A stretch of 64,000 nt of DNA from Antedon bifida (lineage: Eukaryota > Echinodermata > Crinoidea > Comatulida > Antedonidae). A program made the translations under genes and the position numbers. Below, in pieces: positions 24,065 to 36,220 of the stretch. The notes beneath the pieces were generated by a model. The model saw nothing but the letters and a program-made list of their open reading frames with translations. It was not told where the DNA came from and did no database searches. Positions within the stretch are counted from its first letter, which is position 1, and every line of letters starts with the position of its first letter. The DNA is taken from contig OY727103.1 in NCBI GenBank assembly GCA_963402885.1, positions 17,200,085 to 17,264,084 on the forward strand, in the 5' to 3' direction.

Positions 24065-24132
24065 TAAAGTTATGTCTACACTATCAAACTAGTTTTTGTC
24101 ACATAAAGTTTGACAGTGTAGACAGACCTTTA
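24065..24132. mobile_element. Internally deleted TCTACACTAT-TIR MITE
   Basis: TGTCTACACTATCAAACTAG is joined directly to TTTTTGTCACATAAAGTTTG and ACAGTGTAGACAGACCTTTA, leaving about 68 bp of the roughly 140-bp element. Confidence 0.75.
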
Positions 24133-24133
24133 G

Positions 24134-24921
24134 AGTCGAAAGGTTTATTCCGACACAACCGATATCCTCATAACAAGTGTCAATTTTATATAGTGTGCTA
24201 AATAAATCCAAATTCAATTATGAAAATAATTCATAATAGTAATAAATAATTAGATATTTTGGTCCATAAACATTTAGATTTTTGGTTGCTAATAATTATC
24301 ATTTATAAAATAAGTACATTCATTAAACATATTGCTGGAAAACACAGTTATAAACATTATAAGTTTATCATTCAAATATATATATATCACACAAGAATTA
24401 ATATTTACACAACTTTTAAACTAAGGCACTAAAAAGCAGTCGATTACAATCATTGATATTCGTTATGGCTTAAAAAATAATTCAGAAGTTTCATTTGTAA
24501 ACAAATAAACAATTTATATATTATTGATAAGAAGAAAATTTATATTTAACTTAATCATTTGTTCTTAAATTCTAATAATAGCCACAAAGCTCGAAAGTAG
24601 CCAGTTAAGGATGGAAAGACCAGGATTTTCACATTTACATTTGAAAGATGCGTTTAAAATAATATATAAGTCTTGAAATAAATTATTGTAAAGATAAACT
24701 TGTCATGATTTGGTTATATAACCATACAGATTAAATAAAAAGTTACTCATTTACTAATGAAAAACTGTTAGTAATAACATGTTAACATAAGAAGAAATAT
24801 ACAAACCAGCCTGTAACTGAATTTAACTGAAGTTAACTGAAAGATACTATACGAGTTCAACATCTAACTGCTTTTCCTTGATGGAGGGGGATTATCCGAT
24901 GTGGATTGAATAGGATTAGCT
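24134..24921 (-). other. Probable plexin 3' untranslated region and downstream
   Basis: AT-rich sequence directly after the stop codon. I found no clear AATAAA on the minus strand within the first 1 kb; the first good copies (TTTATT on the plus strand) are near 23,460 and 23,511. The 3' end cannot be placed from sequence. No other feature was seen here. Confidence 0.3.
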
Positions 24922-25011
24922 TTAATCTTGATCTTGTTGGAAGGCAAGCTGAACTTTTTCAAACTGATCTATCAGGTCAAGATTCATTTCTCGATCCAGA
25001 GTATCTACCAA
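24922..25011 (-). CDS. PLXN: Plexin last coding exon and stop
   Basis: 90 nt: 29 codons and a TAA stop (tta at 24,922-24,924 on the plus strand). Acceptor TTCTTTCAG. It encodes LVDTLDREMNLDLIDQFEKV, then QLAFQQDQD. It corresponds to the last family helix (…ALExDxxARxxxLAxKxEQVxxxM). The tail ends in acidic and Gln residues. I see neither the PDZ-binding C-terminus known from B-type plexins nor a long A-type tail. A 111-bp minisatellite starts about 75 bp into the preceding intron. Confidence 0.88.
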   Translation of the reverse strand: MVDTLDREMNLDLIDQFEKVQLAFQQDQD

Positions 25012-25084
25012 CTGAAAGAAAAGAAATAAAATGAATAAATGAATGAATTGAAGGAATAGGAATTTTTAAAAAAGAGGAAAACAG

Positions 25085-26030
25085 TACACTAGGGGAAAAA
25101 CCAGTTCTGTGTTGTCTTTAGTGTATTGTCCTTCGGATGGGGCATTAGCTGTTGGTAACTTAAGATGGTCAATGGATGGATTCTTGTGAAAGAGTTTGAG
25201 ATCTGTCTGTAATGTCTTTATTCTTTACGCCTTTTCCTTTGGATGAGACATCAGCTTTTGGTAACTAAAGATGATTTAATAGTATGGAATCTGATTCTTG
25301 TGAAAGAGTTTGAGATCTGTCTGTGATGCCTTTGTTCTTATCGCCTTGTCCTTTGGATGGGACATTAGCTGTTGGTAACTAAAGATGGTTAATGGATGGA
25401 TCTGATTCTTGTGAAAGAGTTTGAGATCTGTCTATGATGTCTTTATACTTATGGCCTTGTCCTTTGGATGAGACATTAGCTTTTGGTAACTAAAGATGAT
25501 TCAATAGTATGGAATCTGATTCTTGTGAAAGAGTTTGAGATCTGTCTGTGATGCCTTTGTTCTTATCGCCTTGTCCTTTGGATGGGACATTAGCTGTTGG
25601 TAACTAAAGATGTTTAATGGATGGATCTGATTCTTGTGAAAGAGTTTGAGATCTGTCTGTGATGCCTTTGTTCTTATCGGCTTGTCCTTTGGATAGGACA
25701 TTAGCTGTTGGTAACTAAAGATGTTTAATGGATGGATCTGATTCTTGTGAAAGAGTTTGAGATCTGTCTGTGATGCCTTTGCTCTTTCGCTTTGTCCTTT
25801 GGATTGGATATTAGCTCTTGGTAACTTAAGATGGTTAATAGTATGGAATCTGATTATTGTGAAAGAGTTTGAGATCTTTCTGTGATGCCTTTGTTCTTTC
25901 ACCATGTCCTCTAGCTGTTGGTAACTAAAGATGGCGAGGACCCAGACTCTTGTGAAAATTGGCACAAGTTTGAGATTCTGTGCTGTCTTTATCACCTTAT
26001 CGTGTGGATGGGATACAAGCTGTTGTTCAC
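25085..26030. repeat. About 112-bp tandem array in last plexin intron
   Basis: About eight copies of a unit with TTCTTGTGAAAGAGTTTGAG, ATCTGTCTGTGATGCCTTTG, CCTTGTCCTTTGGATGGGAC and ATTAGCTGTTGGTAACTAAA. Starts of TGAAAGAGTTTGAG are at about 25,187, 25,301, 25,412, 25,526, 25,637, 25,748 and 25,860. Two subtypes (with ATAGTATGGAATCTG or AATGGATGGATCTG) tend to alternate on the left side. The right edge is more diverged. Confidence 0.9.
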
Positions 26031-26344
26031 CTACATTTGTAGACTAACATTTAGGCTTGGCTTCTTTCCATGCATGTTTTAATATCTATTTAAGTTTAAT
26101 TTGAATCTAATGCAATTAAATTTGATGTTCGTTGTGTGTGGTAAATCAATAACACACACAATTAGATTTTTTTTTTCCCTTTCTTGATAATCAAAATGAA
26201 TTGAAACGAAATTTAACATTAGTTTACATTCTTTATTACAATTTCTATTTCATAAGATTTCACTTCCTACAATTTTTGACAATAATAATCTCACACTTTC
26301 ACCAGAAGAAACAGAAACATTGGAAATTTTTGCAGATCTCTAAA

Positions 26345-26480
26345 AATGTCACACATGCAACTTTCATCTCCCTGAAGGGTCCCTTCGCCAGCAAAGAATG
26401 AAGATGGACCAGTACACCAGTAACCTTACTAAAGATGCACCAGGTTCATTAAAGTGTACACTGGACCTCACTGGTTCACC
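26345..26480. repeat. GATGGACCAG-family dispersed repeat, plus-strand copy
   Basis: AAGATGGACCAGTACACCAG, TAACCTTACTAAAGATGCAC, CAGGTTCATTAAAGTGTACA. It matches in reverse the sequence at 31,280-31,375 and in part 40,083-40,145. Confidence 0.65.
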
Positions 26481-26719
26481 AGAACTATGGTGAAGAAACT
26501 GTGAAAATGTCTATGATTATTTTTTGCGACACCCCTGTCATAACCATTTTTCCACAAATTAACATTCTTATTCAAAAGACCTATATTGCTATTTATGTAA
26601 ACATGATTGACTCAGCAGAATAAAAAGTCACTTTACGAACAATAAGACAGTTTTCAACAAACACAATATACAGATGTTTCTCCAATCATAAAAAAAACAA
26701 ACATGAAAGCTGTTAAATA

Positions 26720-27205
26720 CATCATATTAACTAGGTTGAACCAAATGGTCACAATGTATATTAATGCGATTGCAGTTTAATGCGTATATCTATCCTTTGT
26801 CATCAGAAATGGTTACATAGTCATTACTACGTACACGTCTCTAGTTTTATGTCATTGTAAGGTAATTGTAACGTAACAAAATAAGTGCACGTATCTGTTA
26901 ATCTCATCCCCACACTAAGAAGGGTTGCTATTTAAAATGGTAACCGCAACCATTTAAACACATCTTCAGATTAACTGGGTTGAACCAAACAGTCATAACA
27001 TACATTAATGCGATTGCAGTTTAATGTCGCATTTAACGGTTATTGGTGTATCTTTTGTCATCAGAATCATTTCATACTATTACAACATTCGCGTCTCTAG
27101 TTCATTCTAAGGTCCTGCATCTATCGTCAAATTTGTAATATAAAAAACACATACATATCCATCTGAATATCTGTTAGTCTCATAAACTCCAAAAAGGGTG
27201 GCTGT
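26720..27205. repeat. Direct duplication, about 243-bp offset
   Basis: TTAACTAGGTTGAACCAAAT … TTAATGCGATTGCAGTTTAATG … TTTGTCATCAGAA … CGTCTCTAGTT … ATCTGTTAATCTCATCC … AAGAAGGGTTGCT at 26,728-26,935 recurs with moderate divergence at 26,971-27,203. Confidence 0.75.
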
Positions 27206-27230
27206 GTATTTGATCTCTAAACTGGTTTCT

Positions 27231-27450
27231 CATGATCATGTAAACATTATTCTACTGCAGTTACTGCAGTAATTACATTTTTTTTACTGCAATAACTTGA
27301 TTTTAGTCTTTCTCAATGTAGAAGTTTATGAAGAAGTCACTGCAAGTAACAGTGTGTATGTTTACCACGAGTGATTATTCAAGCTTGCTAACAAATTACA
27401 GGATAAAAGAGTTATACTGCACTAACTGCAGTAGAACAATTATGACATGG
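27231..27450. mobile_element. CTGCAG-type MITE, complete copy
   Basis: Left end CATGTAAACATTATTCTACTG with CAGTTACTGCAGTAATTAC. Right end ACTAACTGCAGTAGAACAAT with TATGACATGG. The interior has TTACTGCAATAACTTGA and CAAGCTTGCTAACAAATTAC. This copy defines the family ends without the array seen at 12,050. Confidence 0.75.
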
Positions 27451-27714
27451 CATCTTACAGGATGATGGGATACGCATGCAAATATATTTTATCACTAAAA
27501 TATATAGTGAAAGATAATAATGATGAATCTGGCTTATTATAGCTTACATTATACCCCATTTGCGAGATTGAAATAATGATTGAACATTGTGAAATATATT
27601 GATGGCTTGTCTGTGCATTTAATGTTTTGGAGGGACTCTGGGTTTCTGTTATTCAAACAGAGATGAAGGAATGGTGGGTAATAGGTGGGTACATGGGAGA
27701 GGGGGAAGGGGGGG

Positions 27715-27805
27715 AAGTTCATTTCCACGCTGCCTTATCCTCCCTTTCAGGAATTGAAACCTGGGTGTTTTTGTATGACAGTAACCACTATACCACAACA
27801 ACGCC
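27715..27805 (-). mobile_element. tRNA-derived SINE head
   Basis: On the minus strand, TTGTGGTATAGTGGTTACTG (A-box-like) is followed about 35 nt later by CAGGTTTCAATTCCTGA (B-box-like) in tRNA order and spacing. The cloverleaf does not pair well, so I call it SINE-derived rather than a functional tRNA. Confidence 0.55.
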
Positions 27806-29640
27806 TAACTATATAACAATAAGGTCAAATTCCTCTTGATATTTTTAACCATATACTATAAACAAATCTTTTATTAATGAATATACACTAATGACGGTAA
27901 TTATAATGCTATAGGTTTTGTTATGATAAAGTCAATGGTGCGTAACACGCATCACCTGCTATACCAATCTAAAATGATTATATTGCTTATATCTCATTAA
28001 TTTTATAGTATTGCCTGATCTAAATTTAAATTAAAGACCACGGGATATTAATTCATTGCTCTTTATTCGATTGAAAAATTAAAATTCACTAGATGAATAA
28101 GAAAGGCAAGATATAGACTATGCTTTAAAATACTCTGGTTTATAACATATCAGTCACAAATCAAAGATAGAGGGAGCACAGACATTAAGTGTTGAACATA
28201 ATTATGTTATACATTTGTTATTGTTTTTCACAAGAATTGGGATGGGGTAGGGGTGTAGCAGGGAAACAGGGGCTTTACTCTAGAACTCAAATAATTAATC
28301 TTATAGTTGAATAGGAAGATTATTATCATTCCTTGAAATCCTGGCTGTCTTATTTTACTTGGTTCCACCTCGTAAAATAGACTTGTTAACGAAAATATTC
28401 TCCACTACAAAAAACCTACTTGTATAATATTTCAACAAGATTCTCCTTTTAACATTAGGTAACACAACTAAACCTGATAGATTAGATCCTCTTTTTAACA
28501 TTATACACATTTTAGCTAAGGATTTAGGAAGTATCTATGAAGTAATGATACAATGTCCTAGCCATGCTAAAATCCCCCTACTCAAACACATCAAAGGCAA
28601 CTAACCTTGATAGAAAAATGTTGTGCAGATAAGGAATGCACCAACAACATCAATCTAAGTTGATAAAATTTAATAATAAAAGTAGATTCCAAGGGACGAA
28701 AAGTTTACACTAATATTAGAATACGGTTCAGTTGCAGTGTGACCGGGTGTTAATAGCCCATGATTTCCAATCTGAAGGTTTACGATATAATCCAGGAAAA
28801 TCCAGATTTATCTGAAATTCATATATAATGGGACTTTTGTTACATTGCATTGGCAGTTGACATAGTCAGCTTTAATATACATCAGCTATAGTAATAAGTA
28901 TAGAATTTATTTTACTAAAGAATTAAGTTAAAGAAGTTAGTAATTTACAGTATAGGTTTGTGTCTTCTTTGGTATTACCTTATGAGAGATTGGAAAGTAA
29001 AATAATTAACATAAACATCGACCATGTCCGATCACGGAAAATTCAAATATGATAATGGGAATGGCAACATCTTAGTAATACTACAGTATGTCTGGGCTTG
29101 TGATGGGCACACATGTCAACACTCCCATTTTGGCCAGCATATTTCTAACACATCTCTGGCATAAAATCGTGCTCCAAGTTTAGATTTTCTTTTGGTTCTT
29201 TTTTCCACAAAAAAGGAAAAATTGTGATGGGTTATTGTAGGCTAGTTAGGCCAATTTACCATCACTTTCGCTGCTAGTCTCTAGTTTGAAAAGGGTACTT
29301 CAACAAAAACAGGTATAATGAATACAAACCGTCGCTTAAAAGCAAGACTACTTCTGTCAACTGCCGAAATTCAGAACAACTTGAATATAAAGATAAGTGC
29401 CATATAGAAAAGGTTGAAGCACTATATGATACAATACTTTATATAATATGGGTTTCTTTATAGGATTACTGTAATTAACTTCTGCCCATCCATTATCTAT
29501 GATTATACTATATTGCTATACGACTAGGGATAGATTACACTGTAAAATGGCAAAGTACTATTAAAGAAAATGGATGACCTAGTTATATTTAAAGCAGGAA
29601 AAAACCTTGAAAACATTTCAAATTTAGATATTTGAAAATT
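27806..29640. other. Plexin intron, AT-rich, nothing recognised
   Basis: No exon matching plexin or other families. No recognised repeat. Confidence 0.4.
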
Positions 29641-30912
29641 GACAAGATGATACTTCAACATAACTCAACATGATAAATTCAACAAGATGATAAAAAAAGA
29701 TGATAACTCAACAACAGGATAACACAACAGGATAACTCAACAACAGGATAACTCAACAACAGGATAACTCAACAACAGGATAACTCAACAACAGGATAAC
29801 TCAACAACAGGATAGCTCAACAACTAGATAACTCAACAAGATGATAATAACTCAACAAGATGATAATAATTCAACAAGATGATAATAATTCAACAAGATG
29901 ATAATAATTCAACAAGATGATAATAATTCAACAAGATGATAATAATTCAACAAGATGATAATAATTCAACAAGATGATAATAATTCAACAAGATGATAAT
30001 AATTCAACAAGATGATAATAATTCAACAAGATGATAATAATTCAACAATATGATAATAATTCAACAAGATGATAATAATTCAACAAGATGATAATAATTC
30101 AACAATATGATAATAATTCAACAAGATGATAATAATTCAACAAGATGATAATAATTCAACAAGATGATAACAATTTAACTAGATGATAACAATTTAACTA
30201 GATGATGAAACTGAACCAGGAAGATGAAACTCGACAAGATGATGAAACTCGACAAGATGATGAAACTCGACAAGATGATGAAACTCGACAAGATGATGAA
30301 ACTCGACAAGATGATGAAACTCGACAAGATGATGAAACTCGACAAGATGATGAAACTCGACAAGATGATGAAACTCGACAAGATGATGAAACTCGACAAG
30401 ATGATGAAACTCGACAAGATGATGAAACTCGACAAGATGATGAAACTCGACAAGATGATGAAACTCGACAAGATGATGAAACTCGACAAGATGATGAAAC
30501 TCAACAAGATGATGAAACTCAACAAGATGTTAAAACTCAACAAGATGATAAAATTCAACAGAATGATAACTCAACAAGATAACTCAAAAAGATAATAAAA
30601 CTCAACAAGATGATAAAACTCAACAAGATGATAAAACTCAACAAGATGATACCTCAACAATATGATAACTCAACAAGATAATAAAACTCAACAAGATAAC
30701 TCAACAAGATAACTCAACAAGGTGATAACTCAACAAGGTGATAACTCAATGAGATGATAACTCAACAAGATAATAAAACTCAACAAGATAATAAAATTCA
30801 ACAAGATAACTCAACAAGGTGATAACTCAACAAGGTGATAACTCAACAAGGTGATAACTCAACAAGGTGATAACTCAACAAGGTGATAACTCAATGAGAT
30901 GATAACGCAACG
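29640..30912. repeat. Compound simple-repeat array with shifting period
   Basis: Consecutive blocks of related units. About 29,690-29,830: 16-bp AACTCAACAACAGGAT. About 29,835-30,175: 19-bp TTCAACAAGATGATAATAA. About 30,210-30,560: 18-bp AAACTCGACAAGATGATG, about 19 nearly identical copies. 30,560-30,912: mixed AACTCAACAAGGTGAT units of 14-19 bp. The 18-bp block reads as repeated DETRQD, MKLDKM or, on the minus strand, SFIILS in different frames. These are not credible proteins. It ends about 50 bp from a plexin exon. Confidence 0.92.
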
Positions 30913-30962
30913 ACAGTTATTAAAGATGGTGGTGTGAAGAATATCTAAAATATTATACTTAC

Positions 30963-31037
30963 CGCTTTTCTGTCTCTGTCTGCATAATTATAAAGAAGTT
31001 GTAGGGTACTCAGATGACTGAACTGATTTAAGAAATT
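30963..31037 (-). CDS. PLXN: Plexin exon: penultimate, LYNYADRDRKA helix
   Basis: 75 nt, 25 codons, phase 0 at both ends. Acceptor TTTTTGTAG, donor GTAAGTA. It encodes NFLNQFSHLSTLQLLYNYADRDRKA in two parts: FLNQFSHLSTLQ, equivalent to EFNxLxALxE, and LLYNYADRDRKA, equivalent to IYSYVxKYxEEI. It is the only coding sequence I find between 25,012 and 53,874. About 50 bp into the intron on its donor side begins a 1.26 kb array of simple repeats. Confidence 0.88.
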
Positions 31038-31279
31038 CTACAAAAAGAAAAACACAGACAAATTTATTATTTTTTACATGCTCATAAATTTCTTTATAAA
31101 TGTCATAATATCACTTTCATAATTTATTTGTATAATCTCTTCTATTAAAACTTTTATTTGCTTTAACATTTGAAGAAGATTGAGCTGCTAGAAATATTTA
31201 AAATGTGCAAATTGAGAGTAATTGAGAAAATATTTCTGGCGGTAGAACAAGTCTAAGGACTTAAAACTTGAGGTTCAGT

Positions 31280-31400
31280 GTACCACATCTGTGTGCACTT
31301 TAAAGAACCTAGTGCATTTTTCGGAAGAGTATGTGATGGGTTACCCATGTACTGGTCCATCTTTGATGGACAGAAGAACAAGTGCCTTTTGGTGACAGCT
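31280..31400. repeat. GATGGACCAG-family dispersed repeat, minus orientation
   Basis: TGTGTGCACTTTAAAGAACC, TAGTGCATTTTTCGGAAGAG and GGGTTACCCATGTACTGGTC are the reverse complement of parts of the 26,345 and 40,083 copies. Confidence 0.65.
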
Positions 31401-31418
31401 TAACACAATACAATCATT

Positions 31419-31575
31419 TAGCTTGGTTCCCACTTGGACTTAAGGCAAGGACACAAGTCTGCCATGAGTAATTTGACCAATTATGATGCAAGGGGTCATC
31501 CAAACTGTCGCTTGTAATTGGTCGAATCATTGCACGGCGTTTACGTAGTTGCATTACGTCCTTACATCCAAGTGC
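31419..31575. mobile_element. MITE, GCTTGGTTCCCACT…CAAGC palindromic family
   Basis: TTAGCTTGGTTCCCACTTGG, then AAGGCAAGGACACAAG, ATTTGACCAATTATGATGC. The mirrored half is CTGTCGCTTGTAATTGGTCG, TTGCATTACGTCCTTACATC. Related to 36,049-36,175 and 42,967-43,060. Confidence 0.72.
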
Positions 31576-31589
31576 AACTACACTCGGAA

Positions 31590-32765
31590 TGAGATTCTGT
31601 CAGTAAAGATGATGATGACGATGATGATGATGATCAAAGGTAAATATTTAATATTGAAATTCATAATAAATGCAGATTTGAAATTACATGCCCAATAGAA
31701 ATAGGTTATTAGGTCATACAATAATGACATACACATTATATTGTTTCAACATCTATATTATTATGAATAAATAATCTAGAGACTATCCTATAAATTAATA
31801 CTAGAGTACTTGTAATGAATGTATCTATTGTATTCTAAGCACTGATTGTTTAATCTTTTATTCATGTTTCTATGAGTCAGAATTAATAAAGTAAAAAGAA
31901 AGATTTAAAAACAAAAACCAATTGAATCTGTATTACTATCATATAGAACAAACTAAATGGACTTCATTGTAATTCAATTGCTTCTCTGTTATAGGTTAGT
32001 TTTAAATAAATTTAAATACTTTGTTTAAAAATCAGAACAAGTTTTGAATACTTTCCATACATCATTTCTAAATATTAAATTTAAATATACCGTTTGATGA
32101 TTTACAAATTTTGTTGGTTGCCCATCAGACCATTTTAATTGTTGTTGCCATACATTTTTGGTTGCACGGGTTCAAGGTACACCCCTCCTTATAAAGAAAA
32201 CTACTCTCATAAAATTGTTACCTAATAAAATAACAAATGACATCTTAAAAACAATAGCAATGACATTTTGACAATGAAGGCTACCTTGCCATTAGCAGCA
32301 CATTAATATACATCTTGTAATTCAACTTTGAATGACTGAATTAGAGCATATACATGTAGATTTTAAGATAATAAATTATTTGGAATTTAATACCCATGTT
32401 TTACTTTAATAAATTATAAAATTAGTAGCCATATATTAATTAATTAATTCGTCAATATGTTATGGCAGGCAGTAAATTATTTTAACAAACATTGTAATGG
32501 TTTTTACAAAAACGCTTAATTTTACTTACTGAATAATGTAGTTTTTAGACAGCATAATTGTGTTATAAAACAGTATTTTATATTTAATTATTGTTCAAAT
32601 AAATCAAATCAACAAACTAATTGTTATATTGTATTAAACTGAAACGTACTTACAGTTATTTACAATATTAAATTACTGGCTTTAAATCACAATATTACAC
32701 ATACGGAGTAACAACCTTAAAACTAGAGATAGTTAGGACAAATCTGTACTACTGTAAATAGCTTA
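31590..32765. other. Plexin intron, AT-rich, nothing recognised
   Basis: Starts with a short GAT/GAC microsatellite (31,608-31,634). Otherwise no recognised feature. Confidence 0.4.
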
Positions 32766-32774
32766 CAAAAGATA

Positions 32775-33130
32775 AATACAGTCACCTCCAAAATAAAGAC
32801 CACTTTTGGGAGCCAGATTTTAGCAGTAATTTTCAGGTTTTTCTACACTAATGCTTTAATTTCAATTTGGAGGAAAAGTTTGAAGGAAATGTTCAGTTGG
32901 GTCCACCCAAACTGCAGTCTTTGGTCTCTAATTAGAGGGAGTCTTTAATTAGAGGAAGCAGCTTTTTGATGGTAAAAGGTAGACAATCATTCAGGGTTGT
33001 GGTTCAGCAGTCTTTAATTGGAAGAAGTCTTTAATTAGAAGAAGTCTTTAATTAGAAGAAGTTTTTAATTAGAAGAAGTCTTTAATTAGAAGAAGTCTTT
33101 AATTAGAAGAAGTCTTTAATTGGAGGGAGA
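32775..33130. repeat. CTTTAATTAGA repeat element with 17-bp tandem expansion
   Basis: ACAGTCACCTCCAAAATAAA and GACCACTTTTGGGAGCC open the region. Paired GTCTTTAATTAGAGGGA motifs follow, and from about 33,008 to 33,125 seven tandem units of AGAAGTCTTTAATTAGA. It resembles in design the GGGGACAC elements (arm amplified in place) but the sequence is unrelated. Confidence 0.8.
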
Positions 33131-33419
33131 TCACATATAGTTTTATTTTTAATGATACCTTAAACAAAAACACAATAAGAATGCAAGACATAAGATAGTA
33201 AAAATGTCAACTATAATTTTAATGTCGCTGTAATTTTAAATGTGAGAATTTTAATCCTTATGGCCTTTTGAAATTTCATTTGATTTCTGAAATTAGAATT
33301 CTGGGGATATTTTGTACTCATGTCATTAAACACCCAGTGAAGCATTGTAAAACCACAAGGGAAGTGTATAACTAAGAAAATTTGATATATGATCAATGAA
33401 TTGAAAAAGTTTAGTTAGA

Positions 33420-33860
33420 ACTGGTGACATCTAGCTAAAGTAGTGACGACTATTCAAACTTAGTGATGCAATACCTTGCTAAACTAGTGACAACAAGTTG
33501 ACCTAGAGACAACAATGACAACTAGCACAAATAGTGACAACTAGTCCAACTAGTGATAACTTGCTGAACTAGTGACAAAGCCAAAATAGTGACAACTAGT
33601 CCAACTAGTGATAACTTGCTGAACTAGTGACAAAGCCAAAATAGTGACAACTAGTCAAACTAGCGATAACTTGCTGAACTAGTGACAAAGCCAAAATAGT
33701 GACAACTCGTCAAACTAGTTACAACTAGTCAAATTAGTGACAACTATCTAAACTAGTGACAAGTTTTCAAACTATATAGTGACAACTAGCCAGATTTTTA
33801 GAAACTAGCTAAACTACACACTGGCGATTGAGGAACTACTAGCAACTGGCCAGACTAACG
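33420..33860. repeat. AACTAGTGACAA-rich tandem repeat
   Basis: Variable 10-22-bp units of CTAGTGACAACTAGTCAAA. In the middle (33,535-33,720) a higher-order unit of about 54-55 bp (AACTAGTGATAACTTGCTGA, ACTAGTGACAAAGCCAAAAT) is repeated three times. Confidence 0.85.
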
Positions 33861-35100
33861 AAGAAGAACACATGTTTTTTGTTGCTTTTCATTACATTAT
33901 TAGTAAGTAGTAGAAATAAAAAATGAGTGGGTAGAAAATGGGTGATGATGATGAGGAAAGAGATATCATTAATTCCAATTGAACTTGGTAATTAATTTTT
34001 ATCATTATACTATCATAACTGAAATAGACCAGTATAAATCAATGTGTATAAATGGAAATGTAACAAAATGTGACGTACATTGTAAAGGTCACAGGTCGCT
34101 TGTCTCTCAGTCAGTTAATCATTTTATAATGTTATTGATTCACAACATTATTGCATTCAGAAAAAGAATAACTGTTGTGCTTGAGTGTATTGCTATTGTA
34201 ATAATTCAAAATGGTTGGCATTTAAAAAAGAAAAAATCTTATGCAATTTTACATTAGTACTCTTGAATTGAAAGTGTGGTTGTCGGAAATAAAAATGGAA
34301 AAGAATTGAAATATGCTTTTTGTAAAATAAGCCCCACGCATTTACTTAAATCAAAGAAATGGGGCCTTCACTTGATATGCAAGTTTGCCATACAAGGGCT
34401 TAGACAAAATACATTTTAAGCGGTGAATTCAAATGATGATGATTTCGAGAAGAGGATGCAACAAAAGAAAAAATATTTCTGCCTTAAGTCTTACGTACGA
34501 AACAGATAGCAATTGCCAGATGAGATGGGACATATCAAGGAACAAAAAAGATAAACAATAGAAAAAAATAAAAGCAAACTGGAAAGTACTAATAAAGGCA
34601 GAGGTAACTATAATTATATGGTAACAACAAAATAAGGAACAAGTTTATAGACTGCGAACTTTTCACTTTGCACATAACATATGCACAAAATCCAGGTATA
34701 TGTATTCTGTATGTCTCATTTCGTGTCCTAATAATAACTTTTTTATTTTCAATCAAGCAAGCCTTGAGATTATACTACCCTACATTAACCATGCATTCGA
34801 ACATGAACAATTGAAGACACACTAATTAATATAGGAAATTAGAGTATGTAGATCATGTATGTTATTAGTATTGGAGTCAGTCTGCCTCTTAAATTAAAAT
34901 ATTCTCAAATCAGAATTTGTGAGCCTTGACTTTCAAATTATGTTCTACATTAATGGTTATGATTATTTTCATTTTTTTGCCTTCTGTTTAAAGTTTGTAA
35001 GCATTACTTATCAATTTTCATTAGAAATATTACAAAAATATTAAATATTGTTTAAAAATTGTCTTAGAAAACAAAGCTCTAACCATCTTTAGCTTAATAG
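33861..35100. other. Plexin intron, nothing recognised
   Basis: AT-rich. The longest open stretch (33,979-34,257, plus) has no recognisable domain, splice context or compositional signal. Confidence 0.35.
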
Positions 35101-35828
35101 TTTTTGCAATCTTAATGGTAATATTGAATAAATCTGGTCGATGTTCTTGGCAACCAAAACATCTCCTAAATGCCAAGTTTTTGAGACTGATGCAAATCCT
35201 TTCAAACTGTTTTTTAGTTTTTGTTGCTGGTCATATTTTTTCCTGTATCAGCAATCTATCTATTCAGCGTCTACTGATGGATTACAAGAACAGACTTGCA
35301 TATGTATGTGCTTCTTCTTCACATTTTGCAGCAAATCCATAGTCAATATTAACATTTCTTCAAGTCAATTCCTTTTCCCTTGGTAGGTGTCACCAACTTA
35401 GACACTACTCTTTCCTTTTACCTTTTGCAATCTCCAGCAAACTATAGCTTTCTCTTTCTTATTATTGATGTAATAATGGCAAAGCTAGTTCAAATTTGTT
35501 TGTCATATCCAATCAAATCATGGCACTATTTCCACTGGTGGGAAATGGCAACAACTGAGATGATTATTTTTAGGAAACCACCAACCAAGTTTACCGAGAT
35601 ATTTTCACTCAGTATGATGCATAAACAATTCACTTACTAAACATAGAATTGGCAGTTCAGAGGCTGATACATAACATGGTCTAGTCATCATCGGCAAAGA
35701 TGGACAGCAAAAGAAGAGAAAACATTTACAAGATTAATACTCCCTAAGTTATTGATTTCTCATCAAGAGAGTGCCCAGGGAAGTATTTCAGCTAAGTATT
35801 TCTAAGAAATAGCTTAATGTTTACACCT

Positions 35829-35911
35829 ATCAACAGACAATCAGGGAATTAAACGAAGACAAACAAACTCAACCCACGAGTTCACCTGAAGTAGTAACAA
35901 TTACTAAGAAA
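35829..35911. repeat. Direct repeat, left copy (flanks a MITE)
   Basis: CAACAGACAATCAGGGAATT, AAACGAAGACAAACAAACTC, AACCCACGAGTTCACCTGA and GTAGTAACAATTACTAAGAA. The second copy lies at 36,221-36,298. Confidence 0.75.
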
Positions 35912-36048
35912 TTTCTAAAAATAAGTAGAAGTTGGTGCAGTAGAAGTAGAACAAGTTGATGAAAAAAAATCTTTTAGTATGCAAATCCATTAACAAATTA
36001 GTCAAAACAACAATGTTGTAACAGATTGTATAAATCGTAACTTCTAAA

Positions 36049-36175
36049 CATCTAAGGACATAAGGATGTAAGCGCAACACAAGCAATTCGACCAATCACA
36101 AGCGATGAATCATTCAAGTTGTCGCTTGTCATTGGTCAACTCGCTTGTGTTGCATCCTAGAGGAAACCAAGCTTA
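36049..36175. mobile_element. MITE, …ACCAATCACAAGCGA palindromic family
   Basis: CTAAGGACATAAGGATGTAA, GCGCAACACAAGCAATTCG and ACCAATCACAAGCGATGAAT are mirrored by TTGTCGCTTGTCATTGGTCA, ACTCGCTTGTGTTGCATCC and AACCAAGCTTAA. The inverted arms are almost the whole element. Confidence 0.8.
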
Positions 36176-36220
36176 AAGCTGGAATTAGTAATGAACAGAA
36201 TAGTATTATTGTTTATTGTT

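Noticed and set aside
30175-30595. Open frames encoding poly-DETRQD, poly-MKLDKM and poly-SFIILS
   Set aside because: Products of an 18-bp tandem repeat in a plexin intron; no start context, splice signal or non-repeat portion.
35115-35640. Cluster of plus-strand open frames (75-86 codons) and a possible minus-strand remnant
   Set aside because: I looked for transposase, integrase and reverse transcriptase motifs on both strands and could not name any. It may be an old element, but the evidence is too thin.
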